Assembly: GCA_934358405.1 (NCBI GenBank)
Contig: CAKRKL010000020.1
Location: 1-22,352, forward strand
Direction of reading: 5' to 3'
Source: an uncultured Blautia sp.
GTDB taxonomy: Bacteria > Bacillota > Clostridia > Lachnospirales > Lachnospiraceae
DNA: 22,352 nucleotides
Shown here piece after piece: positions 15,218 to 22,352 of this stretch. The notes under the pieces were generated by a model, which searched no databases, was not told where the DNA came from, and saw only the letters and a program-made list of their open reading frames with translations. Each line of letters starts with the position of its first letter. Within the stretch, counting starts at the first letter, position 1. Both the position numbers and the translations under genes were made by a program.

Positions 15218-15976
15218 ATGAAAAAAAGAAAAACAAAGGAGATAAAGCAGCAGGCAAAAATGGCACTGCAGGGACACTTAGGCACTGTTATTTTAGGACT
15301 TCTGGCAGTATACGGCTTGAATATGCTGGGAACGATCCTGTCTACAACGCTGTTCTCAGGAACTTCAGTGCTTGATCTTGTTCTGAGTGAGGTGTTTTTG
15401 CTGGTTGTATCTCTGATCGTGGGAATCATATCAGCAGGATTTGGATATATGCTTCTGAATATTTCCAGAGGAAAAGAATTCTCACTGGGTGATCTTGGAT
15501 ATTTTTTCCGAAATCAGCCAGACAGAGTCATCATTGCCGGATTTGTGCTGGCACTGATTCAGGTGATTACAGCAATTCCCTATTATTATGTAAGTTATAC
15601 AACAGACCCGGGACTGACTGTGGAATCACAGCTTCAATGGCTGTCTGTTACATTTGGCCTTCTGGCGGTTAGTACAGTACTGAATTTCCTGATTTCCATT
15701 CCTTTTGCCATGACTTATTTTCTTATGGCAGATGATCCGGAGCTTGGAGGCATAAATGGGTTGAAAGAAAGTATGCACCTGATGAAGGGTAATATATGGA
15801 GATATATTAAACTGAATCTCAGCTTTATTCCGCTGATGCTTTTATCAGTATTTACTTTTTATATTGCACTTTTCTGGATCCTGCCTTATATGGAAATGTC
15901 TCTGGTTACCTTCTACCGTGATCTGAACGGTGAGCTGGATCACAGACTGCCAGGGGATGGATACTATACAGTATAA
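15218..15976 (+). CDS. DUF975 family membrane protein
   Basis: The 252-residue protein starts with a basic segment (KRKTKEIKQQAKMALQGH) that matches the DUF975 N-terminus, followed by about six hydrophobic helices, with GLKESMHLMKGNIWRYIKLN near residue 190 and a tail ending in WILPYMEMSLVTFYRDL. Its biochemical role is unknown; the family is common in Lachnospiraceae and Clostridia membranes. The frame is open from ATG 15209, but GGAG lies only a base or two from it and about ten bases from ATG 15218, so the latter is preferred. It is followed 60 bases later by tex with no terminator between. Confidence 0.85.
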   Translation: MKKRKTKEIKQQAKMALQGHLGTVILGLLAVYGLNMLGTILSTTLFSGTSVLDLVLSEVFLLVVSLIVGIISAGFGYMLLNISRGKEFSLGDLGYFFRNQPDRVIIAGFVLALIQVITAIPYYYVSYTTDPGLTVESQLQWLSVTFGLLAVSTVLNFLISIPFAMTYFLMADDPELGGINGLKESMHLMKGNIWRYIKLNLSFIPLMLLSVFTFYIALFWILPYMEMSLVTFYRDLNGELDHRLPGDGYYTV

Positions 15977-16036
15977 GTAAAATCAGAAGAAAATTCAGGA
16001 GAAATGCAAGACAAGCAACAAGAGGAGATTGAAAAA

Positions 16037-18196
16037 ATGGATATTTTACAGGTGATCACCCAGGAACTTGGGGTGGAAAAATGGCAGGTAGAGGCTGCTG
16101 TGAAATTGATTGATGAAGGAAACACCATTCCTTTTATTTCCCGATACAGAAAGGAAGCTACGGGAACCTTAAATGACGAGCAGCTTCGTAATCTGAATGA
16201 AAGACTGACCTATCTTCGCAATCTGGAAGACAAAAAGAAACAGGTTCTTTCCAGCATTGAGGAGCAGGGCAAACTGACAAAGGAACTGGAGGATCAGATT
16301 CTTGCAGCACAGACCCTGGTTGTTGTGGAGGATCTTTACCGCCCATATCGTCCCAAGAGACGTACCCGCGCAACCATTGCCAAGGAAAAAGGTCTTGAGC
16401 CGCTGGCAAATATTATTATGCTTCAGATGACAAACAAGAGTATTGAGGAAGAGGCTGCAGCTTTTGTTTCTGAGGAAAAAGAGGTGACCTCTGCCGCAGA
16501 GGCCATTGCAGGTGCGAAGGACATTATTGCAGAGCATATTTCTGATGAGGCTGATTACAGAATTTATATTCGTGATCTGACTGCGAAGAAGGGAACAATC
16601 AGCTCCGCAGCAAAGAACCCGGAAACACAGTCTGTTTATGAAATGTACTATGACTTCGAGGAGCCGGTGAAGAAGCTTGCCGGCCATCGTGTGCTGGCGC
16701 TGAACCGCGGTGAGAAAGAGAAATTCCTTACCATCAAAGTTGCAGCTCCAGAAGAAGATATTATCCGTTACCTGGAGAAACAGGTAATCACCCGCGACAA
16801 CCCGTTTACCACACCGATTCTTAAGGAAGTAACAGAGGACAGCTACAAGCGTCTGATCGCCCCTGCAATTGAACGTGAGATCAGAAGCGACCTGACAGAG
16901 AAGGCAGAGGACGGCGCGATCAAAGTCTTCGGCAAAAACTTAGAGCAGCTTCTGATGCAGCCTCCAATCGCTGGACAGACTGTACTTGGCTGGGACCCGG
17001 CTTTTCGAACCGGATGTAAGCTGGCTGTTGTAGATCCTACTGGAAAGGTTCTGGACACCACAGTTGTTTACCCCACAGCACCTACCAACGAGAAGAAAAT
17101 CCGTGCTGCCAAGGATACTGTTGAGGGTATGATCAAGAAATACGGCATTTCCCTGATCTCCGTTGGAAACGGTACTGCCTCCAGAGAATCTGAGCAGGTA
17201 ATCGTGGACATGCTGAAAGAAATCCCGGAGGCGAAGGTTCAGTACGTCATTACAAATGAGGCAGGAGCTTCTGTCTATTCTGCAAGCAAGCTGGCAACAG
17301 AGGAATTTCCGAATTTTGATGTAGGACAGAGAAGTGCCACTTCCATTGCAAGACGTGTGCAGGACCCGCTGGCAGAGCTGGTTAAGATTGATCCCAAATC
17401 TATCGGTGTAGGTCAGTATCAGCATGATATGAACCAGAAGAAGCTGGGCGAGGCACTGACAGGAGTGGTAGAAGACTCTGTAAATAAGGTTGGTGTGGAC
17501 TTAAATACAGCTTCTGCATCTCTTCTTGAGTATATTTCCGGTGTTTCCAAAGCTATAGCCAAGAATATTGTTGTTTATCGAGAAGAGAATGGCCGCTTTA
17601 CTACCCGAAAAGAGCTTCTCAAGGTTGCTAAGCTGGGACCAAAAGCATTCGAGCAGTGTGCAGGCTTCATGCGTATTACAGGCGGAACCAATCCGCTTGA
17701 TGCTACCAGTGTACATCCGGAGAGCTATGAGGCTGCATCCCGCCTTCTTGAGAAGCTGGGATATTCTGCAGAAGATATTGCAGGAGGAAAGCTGGCAGGA
17801 CTTGGAAGACAGATCAAGGATTACAAGAAACTGGCAGCAGAGCTGGAAATTGGTGAGATTACACTTCGTGATATTGTAAAAGAACTTGAGAAGCCTGCCC
17901 GTGACCCTCGTGACGAGATGCCAAAGCCAATCCTTCGTACCGATGTTCTGGATATCAAGGACCTGAAGGAGGGCATGGTCCTGAAAGGAACTGTCCGCAA
18001 TGTAATTGATTTCGGTGCCTTTGTGGATATCGGAGTGCACCAGGACGGACTTGTGCATATTTCTCAGATGAGTGAGAAATTCATCAAGCATCCTCTGGAA
18101 GCAGTAAGCGTAGGAGACGTTGTGGAAGTACGTGTACTTGGCGTGGATGAGAAAAAGAACCGCATCAGTCTTTCTATGAAAGGTCTGAATAAATAA
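16037..18196 (+). CDS. tex: Tex family S1 RNA-binding protein
   Basis: Tex is a nucleic-acid-binding protein related to the eukaryotic elongation factor Spt6 and is thought to act in transcription or RNA handling. The 719-residue protein has the N-terminal helical domain (TIPFISRYRKEATGTL), a YqgF-like RNase H fold (GWDPAFRTGCKLAVVD, about residue 318), tandem helix-hairpin-helix motifs (about 490-570, SLLEYISGVSKAIAKNI), and an S1 domain at the end (about 643-716, VRNVIDFGAFVDIGVHQDGL). The open frame begins at ATG 16004; ATG 16037 after GAGGAG with nine bases spacing gives the normal family start MDILQ, so it is chosen. It is immediately followed by the DUF1294 gene. Confidence 0.93.
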   Translation: MDILQVITQELGVEKWQVEAAVKLIDEGNTIPFISRYRKEATGTLNDEQLRNLNERLTYLRNLEDKKKQVLSSIEEQGKLTKELEDQILAAQTLVVVEDLYRPYRPKRRTRATIAKEKGLEPLANIIMLQMTNKSIEEEAAAFVSEEKEVTSAAEAIAGAKDIIAEHISDEADYRIYIRDLTAKKGTISSAAKNPETQSVYEMYYDFEEPVKKLAGHRVLALNRGEKEKFLTIKVAAPEEDIIRYLEKQVITRDNPFTTPILKEVTEDSYKRLIAPAIEREIRSDLTEKAEDGAIKVFGKNLEQLLMQPPIAGQTVLGWDPAFRTGCKLAVVDPTGKVLDTTVVYPTAPTNEKKIRAAKDTVEGMIKKYGISLISVGNGTASRESEQVIVDMLKEIPEAKVQYVITNEAGASVYSASKLATEEFPNFDVGQRSATSIARRVQDPLAELVKIDPKSIGVGQYQHDMNQKKLGEALTGVVEDSVNKVGVDLNTASASLLEYISGVSKAIAKNIVVYREENGRFTTRKELLKVAKLGPKAFEQCAGFMRITGGTNPLDATSVHPESYEAASRLLEKLGYSAEDIAGGKLAGLGRQIKDYKKLAAELEIGEITLRDIVKELEKPARDPRDEMPKPILRTDVLDIKDLKEGMVLKGTVRNVIDFGAFVDIGVHQDGLVHISQMSEKFIKHPLEAVSVGDVVEVRVLGVDEKKNRISLSMKGLNK

Positions 18197-18460
18197 ATGA
18201 TACAGAATGTACTGACAATATATCTGGCTGTTATCAATCTGGTTGCCTTTGGCATGTACGGAGTGGACAAGCAGAAGGCAATCCGTAAGCAGTGGAGAAT
18301 TCCGGAAGCCCAGCTGCTTGCCGTGGCGGCTATTGGAGGCTCTGTTGGGGCTATTCTGGGAATGCAGTTTTTTCATCATAAGACCAGAAAGTGGAAATTT
18401 CGTGTGGGTGTGCCGCTGATTCTGGCAGTTCAGCTGATACTGTGGAGAATGGTGCAGTAA
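18197..18460 (+). CDS. DUF1294 family small membrane protein
   Basis: An 87-residue protein with three hydrophobic segments and the DUF1294 pattern: FGMYGVDKQKAI, RIPEAQLLAVAAIGGSVGA and HHKTRKWKFRVGVP. Its ATG directly follows the tex stop codon with no gap, so translation is probably coupled to tex. The family has no established function. Confidence 0.88.
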   Translation: MIQNVLTIYLAVINLVAFGMYGVDKQKAIRKQWRIPEAQLLAVAAIGGSVGAILGMQFFHHKTRKWKFRVGVPLILAVQLILWRMVQ

Positions 18461-18534
18461 GCGGTGGATAAATAAGTGGAAGCAGGCCGATGCCTGTGGA
18501 AAACGTTTGACGATGAGAAGCAGGAGATGATAAT

Positions 18535-19443
18535 TTGGAAGAACAGGTAATTGAAAACGCAGTTCAGGAAACTGTACAGGAAACCGTAGATAAGGTCAAT
18601 TCCAATATGAGTCAGCTCAAGGCTTACTTTAATGGACACATTCCGGATTTAATCGGGTTCGGGATGAAGGTGGTCTTATCAGTCATTGCTTTTTATGCAG
18701 GAACGAAGCTGATCAAGTGGTTCCTGAAAATAACAAAAAGGTCCATGGAAAAGGCGGGTGTAGATAAGGGAGTTGCCCAGTTTATCTGTTCCTTTGGAAA
18801 ATTCCTGTTATATCTGATTCTGATCTTTAATATTGCGACCTACTTTGGCGTGAAGGAATCTTCGGTTGCAGCTCTTCTTGGAACTGCCGGTGTTACTATT
18901 GGTCTTGCTCTTCAGGGAGGACTGGAAAACCTGGCCGGTGGTGTAATGCTATTACTGTTTAAACCCTTTCAGGTAGGTGATTACATTATTCAGGATCAGT
19001 CAGGCGGCACAGAAGGCACAGTGTATAAAATTGAGATGTTTTATACAACCCTTACAACAGTGGATAATAAGCATGTGATCATTCCAAATGGCAAGCTGTC
19101 CAACAGTACTATTATTAATGTAACTGCCCAGGCTTTGCGTAAGCTGGAAATTAAAGTAGGGATTTCCTATGATTCCGATATTAAAAAAGCCAAAAAGCTT
19201 CTTTATCACATTTTGCAGGAGGATCCCGGAACAAAGTCAGATAAGGAGATGCAGGTGTTTGTAGATGAACTGGGAGACAGCGCAGTGGTCCTGGGGCTTA
19301 GGGTCTGGGTCCCTACAGAGAAATACTGGAACATTAAATGGCGCCTGAATGAAAAAATAAAAATAGCATTCGATGCTAACGGAATTGGAATTCCTTATCC
19401 CCAGATGGATGTGCATGTGGTGGAGAAAAGAACGGAAGAATAA
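18535..19443 (+). CDS. MscS-family mechanosensitive channel
   Basis: Small-conductance mechanosensitive channels open under membrane tension and release solutes on osmotic downshock. The 302-residue protein has a soluble N-terminal helix rich in Gln/Val/Glu, two hydrophobic helices (about residues 36-58 and 80-103), the conserved pore helix TM3 (about 112-150, LGTAGVTIGLALQGGLENLA), then the beta domain with FKPFQVGDYI and VIIPNGKLSNSTIIN, and a C-terminal alpha-beta domain. The start is TTG 18535 after AGGAGA with seven bases spacing; no ATG is suitable. It is 74 bases after the DUF1294 gene and the terminal gene of that run. Confidence 0.92.
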   Translation: MEEQVIENAVQETVQETVDKVNSNMSQLKAYFNGHIPDLIGFGMKVVLSVIAFYAGTKLIKWFLKITKRSMEKAGVDKGVAQFICSFGKFLLYLILIFNIATYFGVKESSVAALLGTAGVTIGLALQGGLENLAGGVMLLLFKPFQVGDYIIQDQSGGTEGTVYKIEMFYTTLTTVDNKHVIIPNGKLSNSTIINVTAQALRKLEIKVGISYDSDIKKAKKLLYHILQEDPGTKSDKEMQVFVDELGDSAVVLGLRVWVPTEKYWNIKWRLNEKIKIAFDANGIGIPYPQMDVHVVEKRTEE

Positions 19444-19465
19444 AAGAAAATATTTTTAATTCTTC

Positions 19466-19494
19466 TTGAAATTATTGCTTTTCTATTGTATAAT
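19466..19494 (+). promoter_or_regulatory. Promoter of the FMN riboswitch / ribU transcript
   Basis: TTGAAA (19466-19471) and a perfect TATAAT (19489-19494) are separated by 17 bases, the best promoter in the window. Transcription should begin near 19501, just ahead of the riboswitch. Confidence 0.75.
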
Positions 19495-19513
19495 CCACAT
19501 GAACAAAGAAAAT

Positions 19514-19642
19514 TTCTTCGGGGCAGGGTGATCGAGAGCTTGAATATCGAAATTCCCTACCGGCGGTATAGTCCGCGACCCGCTTAGGCGGCTGATTTGG
19601 TGAAATTCCAAAACCGACAGTAAAGTCTGGATGAGAGAAGAA
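19514..19642 (+). promoter_or_regulatory. FMN riboswitch (RFN element)
   Basis: The conserved RFN blocks are all present: CTTCGGGGCAGGG, AATTCCCTACCGGCGGT, AGTCCGCGACCCGC, GGTGAAATTCC and ACAGTAAAGTCTGGATGAGAG. Closing helix P1 pairs TTCTTC (19514-19519) with GAAGAA (19637-19642). Binding of FMN would favour the terminator at 19690-19716 and turn off ribU. The leader region from the end of mscS to ribU (19444-19826) holds only this riboswitch with its promoter and terminator; no further gene is seen in it. Confidence 0.95.
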
Positions 19643-19689
19643 CGCGCAGAATGATCAGATAAGTTGATATTTATTTGTACGTGCTCATT

Positions 19690-19716
19690 GCCCCGGAAGA
19701 AATTCCGGGGCTTTTT
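19690..19716 (+). terminator. Riboswitch expression-platform terminator
   Basis: GCCCCGGA (19690-19697) pairs with TCCGGGGC (19704-19711) and is followed by five T. It lies 48 bases after the riboswitch P1 helix and 110 bases before ribU, consistent with FMN-controlled premature termination. Confidence 0.88.
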
Positions 19717-19826
19717 GTGTGGATGGAAATAGCTGTTTGCTGCAGTGTTGGAAAAGATCCTAACATTTTCTATTCGCATACTTGCAGAAATTTTCTTTAA
19801 ATATTATAATTTAAGGAGTGACGAGT

Positions 19827-20462
19827 ATGAGCGAACAAGTAATCAGAAATGGAAACGTAATGGAACGAAGCCGAACCAGAACCATTGCCCAGGTAGCAAT
19901 GTTAGGTGCTGTGGCCGGCGTACTTATGAATTTTGAGGTGCCGCTTCCTTTTCTTGCTCCATCCTTTTACCAGCTGGATTTTTCCGAAATTCCGGCACTG
20001 ATTGGTTCCTTTGCAATGGGACCTGTAGCAGGCATGCTGATTGAGCTGGTGAAGATTCTGGTTCATCTGGTAACCAAAGGAACTATGACAGCAGGTGTTG
20101 GAGATGTGGCGAACTTCATCTTTGGCTGCTCTTATGTAATTCCGGCAGGCCTGATCTACCGCTACCAGCATAAGAAAACAAGAACACATGCAGTTGCCGG
20201 AATGGCAGTTGGTGTAATTCTTACCACCATCCTTGCATGCTTTATCAATGCATTTGTTCTTCTTCCGGCATACGGAAAGGCATTTGGAATGCCGGTTCAG
20301 GCATTTATCGAGATGGGCGCAGCAGTACACAGCGGTGTTACCAACCTTCTTACCTTTGCAATTATGATTCTTGTGCCATTTAACTTATTTAAATACACAT
20401 TAACCTCAGTGATCGTATTCTTTATTTATAAAAGAATTCGTGTAATCCTTCGCGGTGACTGA
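19827..20462 (+). CDS. ribU: Riboflavin ECF transporter S component RibU
   Basis: RibU is the substrate-binding membrane subunit of an energy-coupling-factor transporter that imports riboflavin. The 211-residue protein has about six helices and family features VAMLGAVAGVLMNFEVPLPF, YQLDFSEIPALIGSFAMGP, VTKGTMTAGVGDVANFIFG and the conserved C-terminal helices. The FMN riboswitch upstream strongly supports riboflavin as the substrate. The start is ATG 19827, eight bases after AAGGAG; a GTG at 19818 lies on the binding site and is rejected. The shared energizing subunits (EcfA, EcfA', EcfT) are not in the window, as is usual for group II ECF transporters. It is 15 bases ahead of the NUDIX gene. 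Confidence 0.93.
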   Translation: MSEQVIRNGNVMERSRTRTIAQVAMLGAVAGVLMNFEVPLPFLAPSFYQLDFSEIPALIGSFAMGPVAGMLIELVKILVHLVTKGTMTAGVGDVANFIFGCSYVIPAGLIYRYQHKKTRTHAVAGMAVGVILTTILACFINAFVLLPAYGKAFGMPVQAFIEMGAAVHSGVTNLLTFAIMILVPFNLFKYTLTSVIVFFIYKRIRVILRGD

Positions 20463-20477
20463 TGAAAAGAGGTTCCT

Positions 20478-21092
20478 ATGGGAAAAATCAACAGCATTAC
20501 CAAGCAGACAGATAACCGTTATGTAAACCTTTATAATGTAAAGGCAACCAGTGTACATAACACACCTGTGAATTACTTCGTGGCATCCCGTGCCAGAGAT
20601 GTGGAGAGCCTGAAGCTTGTAACCCGCAAAAACAAACCAGATGGCGTAATTATTTACAGTATTTACGGAGAAAACCACGACAAGGTGGTATTGATCCGGC
20701 AGTATCGCTACACGCTGGGAGATTATATTTATGAATTCCCGGCAGGACTGGTAGAACCGGATGAGAATTATCATGAGGGTGCAGTCCGTGAGATGTACGA
20801 GGAAACAGGCTTAAAGCTGGAACCGATTCCGGTAGCAGAGGCTTATCAGAAGCCTTATTTTACCACGGTAGGGATGACAGATGAATCCTGTGCGACTGTG
20901 TACGGATATGCCAGCGGTCAGATCAGCTCCAGGGCCCAGGAGGCTACAGAGGAGATTGAGGTTGTTCTTGCGGATAAAGAAGAAGTGAAGCGTATTTTAC
21001 AGGAGGAGAATGTGGCAATCATGACTGCCTATATGCTGATGCATTTTCTGGAAGATAAGGAGCCATTTGCATTTTTGAATCAAATAAAATGA
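20478..21092 (+). CDS. NUDIX hydrolase (ADP-ribose pyrophosphatase-like)
   Basis: The 204-residue protein contains a perfect NUDIX box at about residues 95-117 (G-x5-E-x7-R-E-x2-E-E-x-G), preceded by QYRYTLGDYIYEFPAG, which is typical of the ADP-ribose pyrophosphatase branch. NUDIX enzymes split nucleoside diphosphates linked to another group, using divalent metal ions bound by the box glutamates. The substrate cannot be told from the sequence; ADP-ribose is the family default. It follows ribU closely, so it may be expressed from the FMN-controlled transcript, which leaves open a flavin nucleotide substrate such as FAD; this is speculation. A strong terminator follows. Confidence 0.88.
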   Translation: MGKINSITKQTDNRYVNLYNVKATSVHNTPVNYFVASRARDVESLKLVTRKNKPDGVIIYSIYGENHDKVVLIRQYRYTLGDYIYEFPAGLVEPDENYHEGAVREMYEETGLKLEPIPVAEAYQKPYFTTVGMTDESCATVYGYASGQISSRAQEATEEIEVVLADKEEVKRILQEENVAIMTAYMLMHFLEDKEPFAFLNQIK

Positions 21093-21123
21093 TGATATAT
21101 TTTAGCATTAGATTGTAAATTAC

Positions 21124-21196
21124 AAATCCCCGGGAGTTTTCGGAAGCTGAACATAATTGGAATGCTTCGTGAAATGAATCCCCGGGGATTTTGTTT
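21124..21196. terminator. Bidirectional terminator between convergent genes
   Basis: AAATCCCCGGG (21124-21134) pairs with CCCGGGGATTT (21181-21191), with a nested GAAGC/GCTTC hairpin in the loop (21143-21168) and a T-rich tail. It lies between the NUDIX gene and the minus-strand acidic protein gene and can act in both directions. Confidence 0.75.
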
Positions 21197-21220
21197 TCTT
21201 ATTATGCAATTAAAACGATG

Positions 21221-21748
21221 CTATTCATAAACCTCCATATCCGGCTGGGCGCTGTCTGAACCGTCAGAACCATCTGCTCCGGAGTCAGCACCAGGAGCTA
21301 CATAATCCCAGTTGTTATCTTCACTTGGCTCATAGCCATCGCCGGGAGTCTCTGTGTAATCCGGAATCGCAGGAGCATCTCCTCCAGAAGTATCCCCTCC
21401 GGAAGCATCCCCTCCGGAAGTATCTCCGGAGCCATCACCAGTATCCTCAGAAGGATAAGTGATCTGATCACTGCCAGAAGAATCGCCGCTGTCACCGGAA
21501 GTGTCAGGTTCATAGTAATCCTGGCTGTTGTCATAAGAAGTATCATAGTTGCTTTCCTGGTTATAAATAGGAAATTCTGTTTGTTCGGCAGCGGCTTCTG
21601 CTTCTGCAGCTGTCTCAGGTGCTTCTACCAAAGTAGTCTTGGCAGTAGGAACCCGGCTCTCCTTTGGAACTACCACGGAAATTCCAAACATAGCCACGCT
21701 AAGTAAAATGGCTGTGGAAGCAATGCGAAATTCATCTCTGTATTTCAT
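21221..21748 (-). CDS. Secreted acidic low-complexity protein
   Basis: I do not recognise this 175-residue protein as a known family. It has a short basic start and a hydrophobic segment (about residues 9-27, ASTAILLSVAMFGISVVVP) that may be a signal anchor. The remainder is of low complexity: Ala/Glu-rich (about 40-57), then Asp, Ser, Gly, Tyr and Pro with repeated SGGDASGGDTSGGD (about 112-126). There is no cysteine and no LPXTG motif. Its reality is supported by a GAGG site before the ATG, an extended -10 promoter and a terminator. A cell-wall spacer or surface protein is a reasonable guess. It stands alone between a convergent and a divergent gene. Confidence 0.65.
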   Translation of the reverse strand: MKYRDEFRIASTAILLSVAMFGISVVVPKESRVPTAKTTLVEAPETAAEAEAAAEQTEFPIYNQESNYDTSYDNSQDYYEPDTSGDSGDSSGSDQITYPSEDTGDGSGDTSGGDASGGDTSGGDAPAIPDYTETPGDGYEPSEDNNWDYVAPGADSGADGSDGSDSAQPDMEVYE

Positions 21749-21802
21749 AAGTATTTTACCTCATAAGTATGTTCAAAACTGTTTTATTCAATCAACGTCC
21801 CC

Positions 21803-21811
21803 ATTATAACA
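21803..21811 (-). promoter_or_regulatory. Extended -10 promoter of the acidic secreted protein gene
   Basis: The minus strand reads TGT TATAAT at 21811-21803, a consensus extended -10 about 55 bases before the start codon. The -35 region is poor (TACATT at 17 bases), as is tolerated with an extended -10. Confidence 0.5.
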
Positions 21812-21905
21812 TATCTGCAGCAAAAAATGTAAAAAAGATATAGAGCATATTTTGGAAATATAATCTAAAACAATGCCTTTTTCAGCGGAAATGGAAGTAG
21901 AAATA

Positions 21906-21914
21906 TGGTATACT
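21906..21914 (+). promoter_or_regulatory. Extended -10 promoter of the CBM9-like gene
   Basis: TGG TATACT at 21906-21914 forms an extended -10 element about 70 bases before the ATG at 21983. No good -35 is visible. Together with the minus-strand promoter nearby, 21749-21982 is a divergent control region. Confidence 0.4.
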
Positions 21915-21982
21915 GAAGTATATTTAAACTGATTTCATAACAGTGCAATGGCTTCAATAAAAATATAGAAAAGAGGATGCTT

Positions 21983-22352
21983 ATGAGATTACAATATCAT
22001 GTAAAAACAATAGAAAGAAAAGAGCAGATTGAACAGTGTGAAAAGTTCTTTATTAATCAATATATGTGGAACAGCAAACAGAACCCACTTGTCTACGGAT
22101 GGATGGGTTATGTAGAAGGGGAAGGACTGTTCGTGAAAATGGTTTGCGAAGAGAAAAATCCTCTCAGACGGTATTACAGGCACAATGATCCGGTTTATAC
22201 AGATAGTGCAATGGAAATTTTTCTTGCTTTTCCTGAAGAAAACCAGGCGCTTTCAAATGAATGTATGTATACAAATTTTGAGATTAACGCAAACGGTGCA
22301 ATGCTTGCCAATTATGGACGCGGGAGAAAAAGCAGATGCTCCATTAGCGAAG
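21983..22352 (+). CDS. Carbohydrate-binding family 9-like protein, N-terminal part
   Basis: The frame is open from ATG 21983 (GAGGA five bases ahead) to the window end, giving 123 residues. It contains DSAMEIFLAFPEENQ and NFEINANGAMLANYG, the pattern of Lachnospiraceae proteins named carbohydrate-binding family 9-like, with a beta-sandwich related to CBM9/DOMON domains. There is no signal peptide, so it is probably cytoplasmic, unlike true CBM9 modules of secreted xylanases. The C-terminal part is beyond the window, and any actual sugar binding is unproven. Confidence 0.75.
   Translation, partial: MRLQYHVKTIERKEQIEQCEKFFINQYMWNSKQNPLVYGWMGYVEGEGLFVKMVCEEKNPLRRYYRHNDPVYTDSAMEIFLAFPEENQALSNECMYTNFEINANGAMLANYGRGRKSRCSISE

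Overview
The window looks like a chromosomal segment of a gut-type Lachnospiraceae (Clostridia, Firmicutes). The basis is moderate GC, AAGGAGG-like ribosome binding sites, TTG starts, Lachnospiraceae-style family content (DUF975, DUF1294, DegV, Gx transporter, CBM9-like protein) and a Gram-positive style secretome with BIG2 domains. This assignment is inference; no rRNA or tRNA gene is present to confirm it.

Layout. 1-173 (minus) is the 5' end of an AraC-family regulator. 357-1205 is a DapF-family epimerase in which both expected catalytic cysteines are serines. 1391-8919 is an apparent four-gene operon with its own promoter: a large secreted protein related to Treponema pallidum Tp47 and ending in three BIG2 domains; a secreted protein with three FMN-binding domains; a membrane-anchored protein with one FMN-binding domain; and a membrane iron-sulfur protein (NapH/NosR-like) fused to ApbE, the enzyme that attaches FMN covalently to such domains. 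Convergent to it (9017-9875, minus) are a Gx transporter family protein and a NusG domain II protein, families I associate with the EetB/EetA proteins of flavin-based extracellular electron transfer in Listeria.

10121-15118 is a housekeeping block: prfB (release factor 2, read through a programmed +1 frameshift), an ACT-domain regulator, hom and lysC (aspartate-family amino acid synthesis) and a DegV protein. 15218-19443 holds a DUF975 membrane protein, tex, a DUF1294 membrane protein and an MscS-type channel. 19466-21092 holds an FMN riboswitch with its promoter and terminator, the riboflavin transporter ribU and a NUDIX hydrolase. A secreted acidic low-complexity protein (minus) and the start of a CBM9-like protein (plus) close the window.

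How the genes may work together. RibU would bring in riboflavin under FMN control. The ApbE domain would load FMN onto the four outward-facing FMN domains, the iron-sulfur membrane domain would pass electrons to them from the membrane, and the Tp47-like protein would be the outermost partner, perhaps a substrate- or ligand-binding protein. The individual families are well supported; the combined electron-transfer system with a Tp47-like surface partner is inference and is the most interesting content of the window.
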